This document shows, in pieces, positions 16,132 to 24,647 of a stretch of 64,000 nt of DNA. Origin of the DNA: Thalassotalea sp. PP2-459. Lineage in GTDB: Bacteria > Pseudomonadota > Gammaproteobacteria > Enterobacterales > Alteromonadaceae. Under the pieces are notes generated by a model that worked only from the letters and a program-made list of their open reading frames with translations, searched no databases and had not been told where the DNA came from. How positions within the stretch are numbered: the first letter of the stretch is position 1; each line of letters opens with the position of its first letter. The stretch is from positions 1 to 64,000 of the forward strand of contig NZ_MKQD01000046.1 in the NCBI RefSeq assembly GCF_001913705.1, in the 5' to 3' direction. Made by a program: the position numbers and the translations under genes.

Positions 16132-17016
16132 GGCTTTCGCCGCTTTATTTTTCGCAATATCTGCCCGTTTATCATAGTTTTTAGTGGTTTCAACAGAAGA
16201 ATGGCCCATTAAATCTTGTACAACGAACACGTCTTCACCATTTTCAAGTAATTTCGTAGCATACGTTCGGCGTAGATCATGCGGTGTTAAACGTTTTAAA
16301 CCAGCTTCTTGATAACGTCTGATAATAATGTCGTAAATAGTTTGTCCGGATATCGGCGCATTAATGAGTTTATTTCCTTTGCGCGCTCTAAGAAATAAAG
16401 GACCTGGCTCAGTACCACGTTCTAATAACCACACATCTAAAATTTCTAAAATACGGTTATGTAAGGCATTAACACGTTCTTTATTTCCTTTACCTAATAC
16501 CCGCAAGGTAGCTTCTGTTAAGTTTAAATCACTGAGTAATAGATTTGCCGCTTCATGGCGACGTAATCCAGCACCGTAAACTAGCGCCACAACCGCAGCG
16601 TCGCGCATAGCGATTACACCATCTTGCATCATGCAGTAATCAATCAACTGATTAAGTTCATCTAACGATAATGCGCGTCCTTTAACACTACGAGAGCCAC
16701 GAACACGTCTGATTTCTTTGATGTGTTGATAGGTTTCTACATCTATTTCTTTTTTCCGCCAGGCTTCTTTAGCAACACCTTTAAGTGCAGATAAATACAC
16801 GTTTATTGTTGCTGGAGATTTTCCTTGTGATGAAAGCTCAGAAAGAAAATAAAGAATATGCTCATAATGTAAAAAAGACCAATCAACATGTTGATGCGAT
16901 TTCTTTTTTTGTAATTTAAAAGCAACAACATTTAACAATGATGCCATAGTCACACGGCTTTGTTCTGATTGTAGTGACATCAGATAAACTTCTGATGCGG
17001 ATTTATTTGCAAACAT
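16120..17016 (-). CDS. Tyrosine recombinase / phage-type integrase
   Basis: 298 residues. The N-terminal SAM-like core-binding domain is about 15-100 and the catalytic domain about 120-290. The active set is complete: Arg in GAGLRRHEA, Lys in GKGNKER, H-x-x-R in HDLRRTYATK, His in GHSSVETT and Tyr in TKNYDKR. It resembles XerC/D-type enzymes but lacks the extra insert between the Arg and HxxR boxes that marks integron integrases, and it is shorter (IntI is about 320-340). No phage or transposon partner genes are adjacent. A 49-bp nested palindrome lies 91 bp upstream of its start. Confidence 0.88.
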   Translation of the reverse strand: MFANKSASEVYLMSLQSEQSRVTMASLLNVVAFKLQKKKSHQHVDWSFLHYEHILYFLSELSSQGKSPATINVYLSALKGVAKEAWRKKEIDVETYQHIKEIRRVRGSRSVKGRALSLDELNQLIDYCMMQDGVIAMRDAAVVALVYGAGLRRHEAANLLLSDLNLTEATLRVLGKGNKERVNALHNRILEILDVWLLERGTEPGPLFLRARKGNKLINAPISGQTIYDIIIRRYQEAGLKRLTPHDLRRTYATKLLENGEDVFVVQDLMGHSSVETTKNYDKRADIAKNKAAKALPF

Positions 17017-17106
17017 TTAAAACCTACAAACGTGATGCGTTATTAACAAACTTATTTTATGTAAATAAAATAATGTGATTGAATATAAACAACATTAACG
17101 AACCCG

Positions 17107-17155
17107 ATCACCAAAATAGGTTTTGAAGTATAAACCTATTAAATACAATGGTGAT
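17107..17155. repeat. Nested perfect palindromes upstream of the recombinase
   Basis: Outer arms ATCACCA (17107-17113) and TGGTGAT (17149-17155) enclose inner arms AATAGGTTT (17115-17123) and AAACCTATT (17132-17140), all perfect. The 8-base centre TGAAGTAT lies between the inner arms. Such a site could be a recombinase core site, its operator, or a hairpin. No second copy was noticed in the window. Confidence 0.6.
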
Positions 17156-17506
17156 TGTACGTAAAAAAATAAGTGTTATTGGCTATCATAACAGCTAAAT
17201 TTCACGTAGCGTAACGTATAAAACAATATATTTATGCTGAGAGCATGCGTTTTTATTGGACTGTAGTGAAAAATACCTAGATATAAATGATAAGTAATCA
17301 CAAAGCACAATGAATAAATTTGCACTCAACACAGGCTATAAAGCTAATGTAACACGATTTATCGTTTAAATAATAGATAATCTTTTAAAATCGTGATTTT
17401 AATAAGTAATAAATCACAACATTTCTGAAGGCTTTCTTTTGGAAGCTTGATTGAAGTTTAATTTACTTTATGTAGGCTTAATAAATTCAAGATCAAATAT
17501 CATTGA
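17156..17506. other. Gene-free intergenic stretch
   Basis: About 350 bp, very AT-rich, between the recombinase upstream region and the end of the cold-shock/excalibur gene. Short partial repeats of AATCGTGATTT type occur near 17380-17400. No ORF, clear RNA or terminator was found. Confidence 0.3.
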
Positions 17507-18043
17507 TTAAAACCTTGAATCATTTTCACAAGGTATTCCGTCATTATCACCATCCATCTTTGTATTAGGACAATGTCTGGTAAAGAACTCAGCTTCTTCT
17601 CTAGATGTCATTTGACTACAATGCTGTCGTCCATCACAGGTAAAGTGCTGGGTTGGAGCAATGTTTGCTGGTATTGGCGTTGCTTTAAATTGTGATTGCG
17701 GTGTTTGATTACTTTGCCCTAAATCAAGGCGCTGAATGATAAATGCAGCGATTGCGATAATGACAGCAGCATAGATAACTTTATTGCCTGAACGAGTTTT
17801 ATACGTTTTTGAAGCTTTAAAGGGTGAATTAGCTTTTACGCCTTCAATACGAGCATTAGTCGCTCGAGCCTTCCCTTTATGTTGCTCAACATCAAAATGA
17901 ATGAAGTCACCTTGCTTAGGCTTTCTACTCATATGTTTGAGTGCAGAGATATGTATGAAAGTATCTTGGTTTAATTGAGCAGAGTTTATAAAGCCAAAGC
18001 CTTTGGCATTGTCCCACTTAGTTAACTGGCCTCGGTACATCAC
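17507..18043 (-). CDS. Cold-shock domain, membrane segment and excalibur domain fusion protein
   Basis: 178 residues. The first 65 or so form a cold-shock domain with RNP1-like KGFGFIN and RNP2-like DTFIHISAL. A basic linker follows, then one transmembrane helix (about 91-107, VIYAAVIIAIAAFIIQ), then a C-terminal excalibur calcium-binding domain (about 133-178) with FTCDGRQHCSQM and DGDNDGIPCEN. The start gives MMYRGQLTKWDNAKGFGF. By topology the nucleic-acid-binding part should be cytoplasmic and the excalibur part periplasmic. CSD-excalibur or CSD-DUF1294 proteins are known in gammaproteobacteria, but their role is not established. Confidence 0.82.
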   Translation of the reverse strand: MMYRGQLTKWDNAKGFGFINSAQLNQDTFIHISALKHMSRKPKQGDFIHFDVEQHKGKARATNARIEGVKANSPFKASKTYKTRSGNKVIYAAVIIAIAAFIIQRLDLGQSNQTPQSQFKATPIPANIAPTQHFTCDGRQHCSQMTSREEAEFFTRHCPNTKMDGDNDGIPCENDSRF

Positions 18044-18088
18044 AATCCTTGTTTGTAATAATTGAGAAAAATATCAGGAGAAGTAAAG

Positions 18089-18499
18089 TTATACAGTATT
18101 GGTTTTTAATCGTCTAGTTGAAGTACGTAGTAACTTATTAAACCTTTCGCATTCGAAATGGTTTTCTTCAGGGCAAACTGCGGCATGTCGTAAGCCATCT
18201 CTCATTGATGTTAGTTGTATTATTTTTTGATCAATTTCATCTGCTTTTTGTTGTAGTTTTCTTCTATCTACTACAATTTTTCCTTTAGGTTCAAACATAT
18301 TATTGATTTCATTGAGTGATAACCCTGCGAGTCTACCTAAGGAAATAAAAGATAGCTGGGTTAACACTGCGGGATCGTATTGTCGCCTAAGACCATGTCT
18401 TCCTATGGGGTTAATTAAACCTTTTTCTTCATAATACCTTAATGTTGATGCCGGTATTCCTGACAACCTAACAACTTCTCCAATATCTAAAATACTCAT
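18089..18499 (-). CDS. MerR-family transcriptional regulator
   Basis: 136 residues. The N-terminal winged helix reads IGEVVRLSGIPASTLRYYEE, followed by KGLINPIGRHGLRRQY. The dimer helix is about 80-110. The C-terminus has two Cys in CPEENHFECERF, unlike the four-Cys iron-sulphur cluster of SoxR. It is divergent from the DUF2938 gene, with a MerR-type operator lying inside the promoter spacer. AGGAG sits 4-8 nt upstream of its start. It is therefore likely an activator of that gene in response to a redox or drug-like signal; the inducer is unknown. Confidence 0.88.
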   Translation of the reverse strand: MSILDIGEVVRLSGIPASTLRYYEEKGLINPIGRHGLRRQYDPAVLTQLSFISLGRLAGLSLNEINNMFEPKGKIVVDRRKLQQKADEIDQKIIQLTSMRDGLRHAAVCPEENHFECERFNKLLRTSTRRLKTNTV

Positions 18500-18508
18500 T
18501 ATCTCCTC

Positions 18509-18539
18509 TTGACTTAAAGTTAACTTGAAGTGGCATGGT
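18509..18539 (+). promoter_or_regulatory. MerR-type promoter with SoxR-box-like operator
   Basis: ACTTAAAGTTAACTTGAAGT (18512-18531) is a 20-bp dyad with only one mismatched pair. Its core AAGTTAACTT is the centre of the SoxR box. It sits in the spacer between TTGACT (18509-18514) and a weak -10 CATGGT (18534-18539), a 19-bp spacing typical of MerR-activated promoters. It points toward the DUF2938 gene. Confidence 0.55.
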
Positions 18540-18623
18540 AGTTTATCAGATGAAAATAAACAGGCAAATGCTTATTTATTTGGCTGATTAATATTAAACA
18601 ATATATCGCAAAGAGGTTAACAA

Positions 18624-19127
18624 ATGATTGAATGGATAATTAACAGCGTGCTTATTGGTATTGGAGCAACCGTAGTGCTTGATTTATGGTCTTTATTTAT
18701 AGAGAAGCTATTTAACATGCCACCTCTTAACTGGCGCATGGTCGGTAGATGGGTAGGATTAATGAGTGACGGGAAGTTTTATCATCAAAATATATCACAG
18801 AGTAAAGCGGTTAATAATGAGCTACTTATTGGGTGGGTGACACATTATATAATTGGTGTAATATTTGCCGGTGCTTTTTTATTGATAGTTAATGAAAGCG
18901 TTACTCTCACTTCAGTTTCGTTTTTGTCGAGTGTTATCTTTGGAATGGTCACTGTCGTTTTCCCCTTTTGTATCATGCAGCCTTGTATGGGGCTTGGCTT
19001 TGTGGCATCAAAAGCCCCTAAGCCAAATATTGCACGCATACGAAGTTTGATAAATCATATGGTTTTTGGTGTTGGATTATACGTAGCTACCCTCACCTGT
19101 ATTATTGTTAATCAATCACTAACTTGA
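18624..19127 (+). CDS. DUF2938 family membrane protein
   Basis: 167 residues with four hydrophobic segments (about 5-25, 70-92, 98-122, 145-165). Conserved pieces GATVVLDLWSLF, NWRMVGRWVG, GWVTHYIIGVIFA and FPFCIMQPCMGLGFVASK fit the DUF2938 family. No biochemical function is known to me. AAAGAGG precedes the ATG. It faces the MerR gene across a SoxR-like operator, so it is probably induced by that regulator, which suggests a stress or detoxification role. Confidence 0.82.
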   Translation: MIEWIINSVLIGIGATVVLDLWSLFIEKLFNMPPLNWRMVGRWVGLMSDGKFYHQNISQSKAVNNELLIGWVTHYIIGVIFAGAFLLIVNESVTLTSVSFLSSVIFGMVTVVFPFCIMQPCMGLGFVASKAPKPNIARIRSLINHMVFGVGLYVATLTCIIVNQSLT

Positions 19128-19221
19128 AAGTTATTGAGCAAGAGCGAGTTGCTCTCTGTGTTTTAAATTTTTGTTCAGCTTAGCCGCGGGTTAGGTCGAG
19201 GCATGAAGAGATATAAAGAAA

Positions 19222-19249
19222 AGGTAACAGGTTTACATTCCTGTTACCT
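19222..19249. terminator. Intrinsic terminator between DUF2938 gene and nhaD
   Basis: A perfect 10-bp stem AGGTAACAGG / CCTGTTACCT with an 8-base loop. On the minus strand it is followed by TTTTCTTT, so it best serves nhaD. On the plus strand ATTTTAG follows. Confidence 0.75.
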
Positions 19250-19258
19250 ATTTTAGTG

Positions 19259-20677
19259 CTAACCGTTAATTAAGAAGTGTACGTAGATACTGGCAACATA
19301 ACCTAATGCAATTGCCCAACTCCATTTTAAATGACCAACAAATGAATATTTTCCTTTTGTTTGCCCCATTAACGCAACACCTGACGCTGAACCAACAGAT
19401 AATAAACTTCCACCCACTCCTGCGGTCATTGTCACTAATAACCATTGCTGTATGTCCATTACCGGTTGCATACTTAATACGGCAAAAACTACGGGAATGT
19501 TATCAACAATGGCAGATAAAACGCCTACGGCTATATTTGCGTACGTCGGGCTCCAATTTGTGTATAGTAGTTCGGAGACTAAAGATAAATAGCCCATAAA
19601 ACCTAGGCCTCCAACACACATCACAACACCATAAAAGAATAATAAGGTGTCCCATTCAGCTCTTGCTACTTTATCGAAAATATCAAATGGCACAATATTT
19701 CCTAAACGTTTTAGTGCCTTTTCATCTTTATTTATTTGTGCTTTAGTGCGTTTTTTATCTAAAGAGCGAGGTAAACTTTTTCGTAAATAAAAGCCAAGAA
19801 ATTTTAAGTACCCTAACCCTAACATCATACCTAAAACGGGTGGCATCTGAATTAAGCTATGGCATAAAACCGCTGTGATAATGGTCAATACGAAGAGCGC
19901 CACTATCCGCTTAGCGCCACGTTTTAATTGAAACTCATTATCAAATATTGGCGTAGATTTATGATTAGAAATGAAAAAGCTCATAATCAATGCAGGAATA
20001 AGAAAATTGACCAAAGAAGGTATTAATAAAACAAAGAATTGTTGAAACTGTAATAAACCTGCTTGCCAAATCATTAACGTTGTAATATCACCAAAGGGGC
20101 TAAACACCCCACCCGCATTTGAAGCTACCACAATATTAATACACGCAATATTAATAAACTTTAGGTTGTTCGGGGCGACTTTTAATACAATAGCGCACAT
20201 CAACATGGCCGTGGTAAGATTATTAGCGAATGAAGAAATGGCGAATGCTAATATGCCTGTGGTCCAAAACAAGCTTCGTAAACTGAGCCCTTTTGATACC
20301 ATCCAGATACGTAAACTTTCAAAAATACCACGTTCTTCCATGGCATTGATGTAGGTCATTGCAACTAATAAGAATAATAAAAGTTGCGCGTACTCTAGTA
20401 AATTATGATTGAATGCTTCTTCCGCTTGTTTGGCGATACCGTGTTGCGTATAAATATAACCAATCATTAACCAGATAATACCAGCAGCAACCAAGACAGG
20501 TTTAGATTTCCTTAAATGAATAAACTCTTCTCCAATGACTAATAAATAAGCAATTGAAAATATCACTATGGCAGTAATGCCAAAAACCGAACCTGTTAAA
20601 TCAACGGTGCCAGCACCCGATGCATAACTAGGAAAAGAGAATAAAATACTGAAAAATACAAAGAGTAACTTAGTCAA
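19259..20677 (-). CDS. nhaD: NhaD-type sodium/proton antiporter
   Basis: 472 residues. A signal-like first helix is followed by about 12 membrane segments. NhaD marks are SSFANNLTTAMLM, NIVVASNAGGVFSPFGDITT and AIVDNIPVVFAV. It exports Na+ or Li+ in exchange for H+ at the inner membrane, consistent with a marine host. It is monocistronic, with its own terminator at 19222-19249. Its upstream region (20678-20960) contains no other gene. Confidence 0.93.
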   Translation of the reverse strand: MTKLLFVFFSILFSFPSYASGAGTVDLTGSVFGITAIVIFSIAYLLVIGEEFIHLRKSKPVLVAAGIIWLMIGYIYTQHGIAKQAEEAFNHNLLEYAQLLLFLLVAMTYINAMEERGIFESLRIWMVSKGLSLRSLFWTTGILAFAISSFANNLTTAMLMCAIVLKVAPNNLKFINIACINIVVASNAGGVFSPFGDITTLMIWQAGLLQFQQFFVLLIPSLVNFLIPALIMSFFISNHKSTPIFDNEFQLKRGAKRIVALFVLTIITAVLCHSLIQMPPVLGMMLGLGYLKFLGFYLRKSLPRSLDKKRTKAQINKDEKALKRLGNIVPFDIFDKVARAEWDTLLFFYGVVMCVGGLGFMGYLSLVSELLYTNWSPTYANIAVGVLSAIVDNIPVVFAVLSMQPVMDIQQWLLVTMTAGVGGSLLSVGSASGVALMGQTKGKYSFVGHLKWSWAIALGYVASIYVHFLING

Positions 20678-20966
20678 AATAAAGTCCTTGCTTGTTTTTT
20701 ATTACAATAATTAGCGGAAAGAGTTGCGGCATGATTTTAGAGTAATTTATCTAATAAAGCATCAAGTAAAATAATTAAATGACAAAGTTCAATAGGCCTT
20801 AACAAATTATTAGAAAAAGCAGTGTTTAATTTATGTTGATAAGATTAAGTTTCTGCTATCAAACCATGATGGTATATTTGTAAAATTAAATAATATAAAT
20901 ATTGACTTAACAGGTACACGTTGACTATTTTTAAAGAGAGGAGTTTATCAATTAAGGGATATGATA
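20678..20966. other. Shared upstream region of nhaD and the receiver gene
   Basis: About 290 bp between divergent genes. It is very AT-rich and must hold both promoters. No convincing operator, riboswitch or small gene was seen. Confidence 0.35.
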
Positions 20967-21353
20967 ATGTTTAACGTATTAGTCGTTGACGATTCATCTA
21001 TCGATATTATGTTACTGGAAGATATTGTTAAAACGTCTTTACCCTTTAGCCAAAATATTGATACTTACACTGATAGTTTACTTGCACTCGATGCTTTTCA
21101 TAAAAATAATTATCAGTTGGTGATCACAGATATTGAAATGCCTTTATTAGATGGTTTTGAGTTTATAGAAAAAATTAAGCCCACCACGAAAGGTAATGTT
21201 ATTGCAGTTTCTGGCTGCGAGGCTCCTGAAAATCCAAATGAGTCAATTTTAGATGCTGCTAACTGTTATGGTGCTGACTATGCCGTATCTAAAAAGAACT
21301 TATATGCTAATTTAAGTGCGCTGCTTACTAAGTTATATCATAAGCAGCATTAG
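20967..21353 (+). CDS. Single-domain response regulator (receiver)
   Basis: 128 residues from ATG 20967, with AAGGG 8 nt upstream; an ATG two codons earlier is also possible. One REC domain and no output domain. VLVVDDSS gives the acidic pair, VITDIEMP the phospho-acceptor Asp, AVSGC the Thr/Ser position, and AVSKKN the conserved Lys. CheY-like signalling role. It is convergent with the EAL-HDOD gene at a 5-bp gap; partner kinase unknown. Confidence 0.88.
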   Translation: MFNVLVVDDSSIDIMLLEDIVKTSLPFSQNIDTYTDSLLALDAFHKNNYQLVITDIEMPLLDGFEFIEKIKPTTKGNVIAVSGCEAPENPNESILDAANCYGADYAVSKKNLYANLSALLTKLYHKQH

Positions 21354-21358
21354 CCGCA

Positions 21359-22573
21359 TTAAATTACACCTAACTCTTCACACCAAAGGCTTGCCTCCAC
21401 AAATTTATTATGGATAAAATCAGCTTCTAATCCATATGCCTTTATCAAGTCTGATATGTTTTCACCATTGCCTGTAATATAGTTTGTTGTTAACACTAAT
21501 AGCTCACCGAGTAAGCCGTCATGATCAACTAACGCTTTGGTAATAGGGTCTGCTAATGGCATTGTTTTGACAATTTCATCCATTGGCATACTTAAAATAA
21601 CTTCTATTGCACTTAATAAGCCTGTGATGAATGCAAAATCACTTATTTCTTTAAAGGCACTTTCTTTAGCAAGAGATGTCATTAACTTAGCGGTAATTAA
21701 CGCTTGTTTTGATGCTTCATCGGTTTTATCTGTCGTCAATTTTGACAGCGCAAGTATCGTAACAAATTGTTTAAGTTTCTCTTCACCTAAATATGCCGTT
21801 GCTTGTTTTAATGAAGTAATTTCAACACGGGTACTTGTTGCGACATTATTTACCATTTTTAATAAACCCACACTAAGGTTTACATCATGGCTGATAATTT
21901 TTGCAATTTTTCCGTAATCTAGTGGGGTATTGAACGTTTCGCTGATCAAGTGCAGCATTTGCGCTTTTATTGGGGCTAGGGTTTGCCCTTCTATAATTTC
22001 AGGTTCGTGATAAAAATAGCCTTGATAAAAGTTAAAGCCTACTTCGGTTAACGATTGTAATTGAAATTTAGTTTCTACTTTTTCAGCAGTAAGCTTTATA
22101 TCGTAATTTTTTAATCGTTTCACAATCGGTTGTAAGCACTTTGGATTATGCTTTTCGATGTCGACTTTTATCATCGATAAATAGGGAAATAAGGCATCCC
22201 AGCGATCATCTAAATCATATTCCGTGAGTGCAATTTTATAACCTTTCTCACAATAATATTTAACGATCTTTAACAGTCTATCAGTTGGTGATGTATGCCC
22301 TACTAGTTCAATTACAATTGAGTTTTTGTCAAACATCAACGGATATTTGTTAATTAAACACTTCTCTGTAAAGTTGATAAATGCCAATTTTCCAAGTGCA
22401 ATCGCTTTTATGTCGCCTTGTAAATGGTTTTGAATAATAAGCTTAGAACTTGCAACGTCTTGATCAATTTCTGGAAATTTATTGTCAGGGCTATCTCTAA
22501 ACAAAAGTTCATAACCGATGGTATTAGAATTTCGATCTAAGATCGCTTGTCGAGCAATATAGGTACTATACAT
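21359..22573 (-). CDS. EAL-HDOD domain signalling protein
   Basis: 404 residues. The N-terminal EAL-like domain (about 1-195) reads YELLFR where active enzymes have E-A-L-x-R, and lacks the other acidic metal ligands, so it should not cleave cyclic-di-GMP. The C-terminal HDOD domain (about 200-390) includes KIISHDVNLSVGLLKMVNN. This is the YuxH/CdgJ architecture. Related proteins in Vibrio (CdgJ) and other bacteria act on motility and biofilm through protein contacts. The neighbouring receiver protein could feed into it, but that is inference. Confidence 0.88.
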   Translation of the reverse strand: MYSTYIARQAILDRNSNTIGYELLFRDSPDNKFPEIDQDVASSKLIIQNHLQGDIKAIALGKLAFINFTEKCLINKYPLMFDKNSIVIELVGHTSPTDRLLKIVKYYCEKGYKIALTEYDLDDRWDALFPYLSMIKVDIEKHNPKCLQPIVKRLKNYDIKLTAEKVETKFQLQSLTEVGFNFYQGYFYHEPEIIEGQTLAPIKAQMLHLISETFNTPLDYGKIAKIISHDVNLSVGLLKMVNNVATSTRVEITSLKQATAYLGEEKLKQFVTILALSKLTTDKTDEASKQALITAKLMTSLAKESAFKEISDFAFITGLLSAIEVILSMPMDEIVKTMPLADPITKALVDHDGLLGELLVLTTNYITGNGENISDLIKAYGLEADFIHNKFVEASLWCEELGVI

Positions 22574-22670
22574 CTATTTATATATACTATTATCAGATTA
22601 AAATTACATCACCTATTCTAACCTTAAAAAGATAATATTAACAATCGAATAAAATGTACGTAACACTAAT

Positions 22671-23912
22671 TTAAGGGGTGCGTTTAAAAAATGCTCGTAT
22701 CACCTCTGAATGTTCGATATTTTGTAAAGATAACAATGAAGCAACTAAATGAAAAACATGTTTATTTTCTAACTTATCTATTTGGTGTCCTTGCTTAAAT
22801 TTCGGCCCCAAAGCAATCATCATCGCATTTAAATCTTCGTTTTTTATAGGGTCGTACCCGTGAGTAGCAAAAGGTGTATGTTTTCCTTCTTTTACAAATA
22901 TAGCAGGTGGAATTGCTTCAATAATCATATCAGGGGTTGTGTGTGTTCTTAGGCTTAACTGCCAATGCTTAGGAAAATCTGTAGCTAAATAGGTACGAAA
23001 ATACTGTTGATTTTTATGTTTAGTTAATCGATTTCGTAGCCTTGTTAGTGCGACTTGGTTATCGTTATAAATATATAGTTGTGTTTGACCATTCACGACT
23101 ACAGTGCCGGTTGGTGGGGTAAGTAAGTTATCAACGTTAAGCTTTTTACCATGCTTTACATCGATCATGCCGTGATCTGATACAATGATTATATTAGGTG
23201 TTAACGATGTACTTTGCTGTACTTTATTTACAAAGTCTTCAAGTAGCTTATCTACCTTACGAATTGCATTTTTAGTTTGTTCAGCCTTTGTTCCATGTGA
23301 GTGGCCAATGTCATCAATGGTTGAAATATAACTAATCAGTAACTGTGGACGCTCTGGTTCTGGTAACTGCAGCCAAGAGACAAGTTGAGCTAAACGTACT
23401 TCGTTAGGGGTATTATGTTGATACGCTTTAACATACGAAGGCAATATATTGTCTACTTTCGTTTCTGACTCAGGCCAAAAATACACGGCTGTTTTAATAC
23501 CTTGCTGTTCAGCGATTGTCCATATTGGTTTCGCCGTTAACCAGGCACTGTTGTGTTTTCCGCTTCCTAACGTATAGTTTGTATTAAAACCTCGGTGATA
23601 AAAGCTATTATGTACAATACCATGTTCAGCTGGCGGCTTACCTGTCACCATCGTAAGATGATTTGGAAATGTTTTTGAAGGGTAAACGGGAATTAATGCA
23701 TCGGTAAATACCCCTTTCTTTGCCATCGAAAGTAAATAAGGGGGTTGATATGTTGTTAAGTATTTACCCGCAAAACCATCGAGTGAAATGAGAATAACGG
23801 GGTTTTTGTTATTTACGCAATGTGCAAACGATGAAAAAGATACGACAAATAATAAAAAGGTAAGTTTAAACATAAAGTAATAAAAAAGCACAGTGTTATC
23901 ACTATGCTTCAT
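22671..23912 (-). CDS. Nucleotide pyrophosphatase/phosphodiesterase family protein
   Basis: 413 residues, alkaline-phosphatase superfamily, NPP type. The catalytic and metal motifs are all visible: ILISLDGF (Asp), YPSKTFPNHLTMVTG (nucleophile Thr), IDDIGHSHG, VSDHGMIDV and FATHGYDP. A hydrophobic segment at residues 14-31 acts as signal peptide, so the true start may be the ATG at 23873; neither start has a strong ribosome binding site. Secreted or periplasmic hydrolysis of nucleotide or phospholipid phosphodiesters is expected. Confidence 0.88.
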   Translation of the reverse strand: MKHSDNTVLFYYFMFKLTFLLFVVSFSSFAHCVNNKNPVILISLDGFAGKYLTTYQPPYLLSMAKKGVFTDALIPVYPSKTFPNHLTMVTGKPPAEHGIVHNSFYHRGFNTNYTLGSGKHNSAWLTAKPIWTIAEQQGIKTAVYFWPESETKVDNILPSYVKAYQHNTPNEVRLAQLVSWLQLPEPERPQLLISYISTIDDIGHSHGTKAEQTKNAIRKVDKLLEDFVNKVQQSTSLTPNIIIVSDHGMIDVKHGKKLNVDNLLTPPTGTVVVNGQTQLYIYNDNQVALTRLRNRLTKHKNQQYFRTYLATDFPKHWQLSLRTHTTPDMIIEAIPPAIFVKEGKHTPFATHGYDPIKNEDLNAMMIALGPKFKQGHQIDKLENKHVFHLVASLLSLQNIEHSEVIRAFFKRTP

Positions 23913-23978
23913 TAGTATAAGTGATTAGAGCGTATGATATGTATAACACAAATAATTCAACGCGCTCTAATGAATTTA

Positions 23979-24536
23979 TTATGAAAATAATGACTTAATA
24001 TTACGAAGGTCTGATTTTCCTTCAATGATTTCTTCAGATGTTAAACCAGAAATTTCATGCGGAAATACCAACCATTCAGATGATTCGTGAACAAAGTAGT
24101 TGGGTTCAAAACCTACTTTATTATTTTCAGGTTTAAACCAAGGACAAGCAACTCTAACATCTGTAGGCATGTTATTGCGCATTTGCAGCTTTAGCTGTTT
24201 AATTAACGCATCTATGCTTCTACCTGAATCAAAAACGTCATCAACAATAAGTAAACTATCATCAGTATTGGCATTTTCTATTATGTAATGCAAACCATGC
24301 ACTTTTATTTCTTTACTTTGCTGATTAATACCATAATAAGACGAAGTACGAACTGCAATATGATCTGTTTCTACATTTTTATAATCAAAATATTCTTGTA
24401 CTGCGATACCAATTGGTGCCCCACCACGCCAAATACCAACGATATAATCGGGCTTAAATCCATCTTCAAAGACTTGATGGGCAACACGAAAAGAGTCTTC
24501 TAAAAGCTCTTGTGCTGAAATAAAGCGTTTTTGCAT
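23979..24536 (-). CDS. Purine-type phosphoribosyltransferase
   Basis: 185 residues from ATG 24536, with AAGAGAG upstream; an ATG at 24578 would add 14. The PRPP loop LLIVDDVFDSGRSIDA is intact, and GIWRGGAPIGI precedes it as the PPi-binding loop. It resembles hypoxanthine/xanthine-guanine phosphoribosyltransferases of the archaeal/XGPRT-like group. The base specificity cannot be fixed from the sequence. Single gene. Confidence 0.82.
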   Translation of the reverse strand: MQKRFISAQELLEDSFRVAHQVFEDGFKPDYIVGIWRGGAPIGIAVQEYFDYKNVETDHIAVRTSSYYGINQQSKEIKVHGLHYIIENANTDDSLLIVDDVFDSGRSIDALIKQLKLQMRNNMPTDVRVACPWFKPENNKVGFEPNYFVHESSEWLVFPHEISGLTSEEIIEGKSDLRNIKSLFS

Positions 24537-24647
24537 GTGTGCTCTCTTAACTATTTTTAATGTGAATATTATAAACAAAAATAGAAAGTTATTTAACTAA
24601 TTGGTCAACATTTTATTGGTATTATTTCCCCTAGCATTTTGTGAAGG

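Noticed and set aside
16120-17016. Tyrosine recombinase as the missing integron integrase
   Set aside because: It lacks the extra segment between the Arg and HxxR boxes seen in IntI proteins, is shorter than IntI, and is 9 kb beyond the last attC relict.
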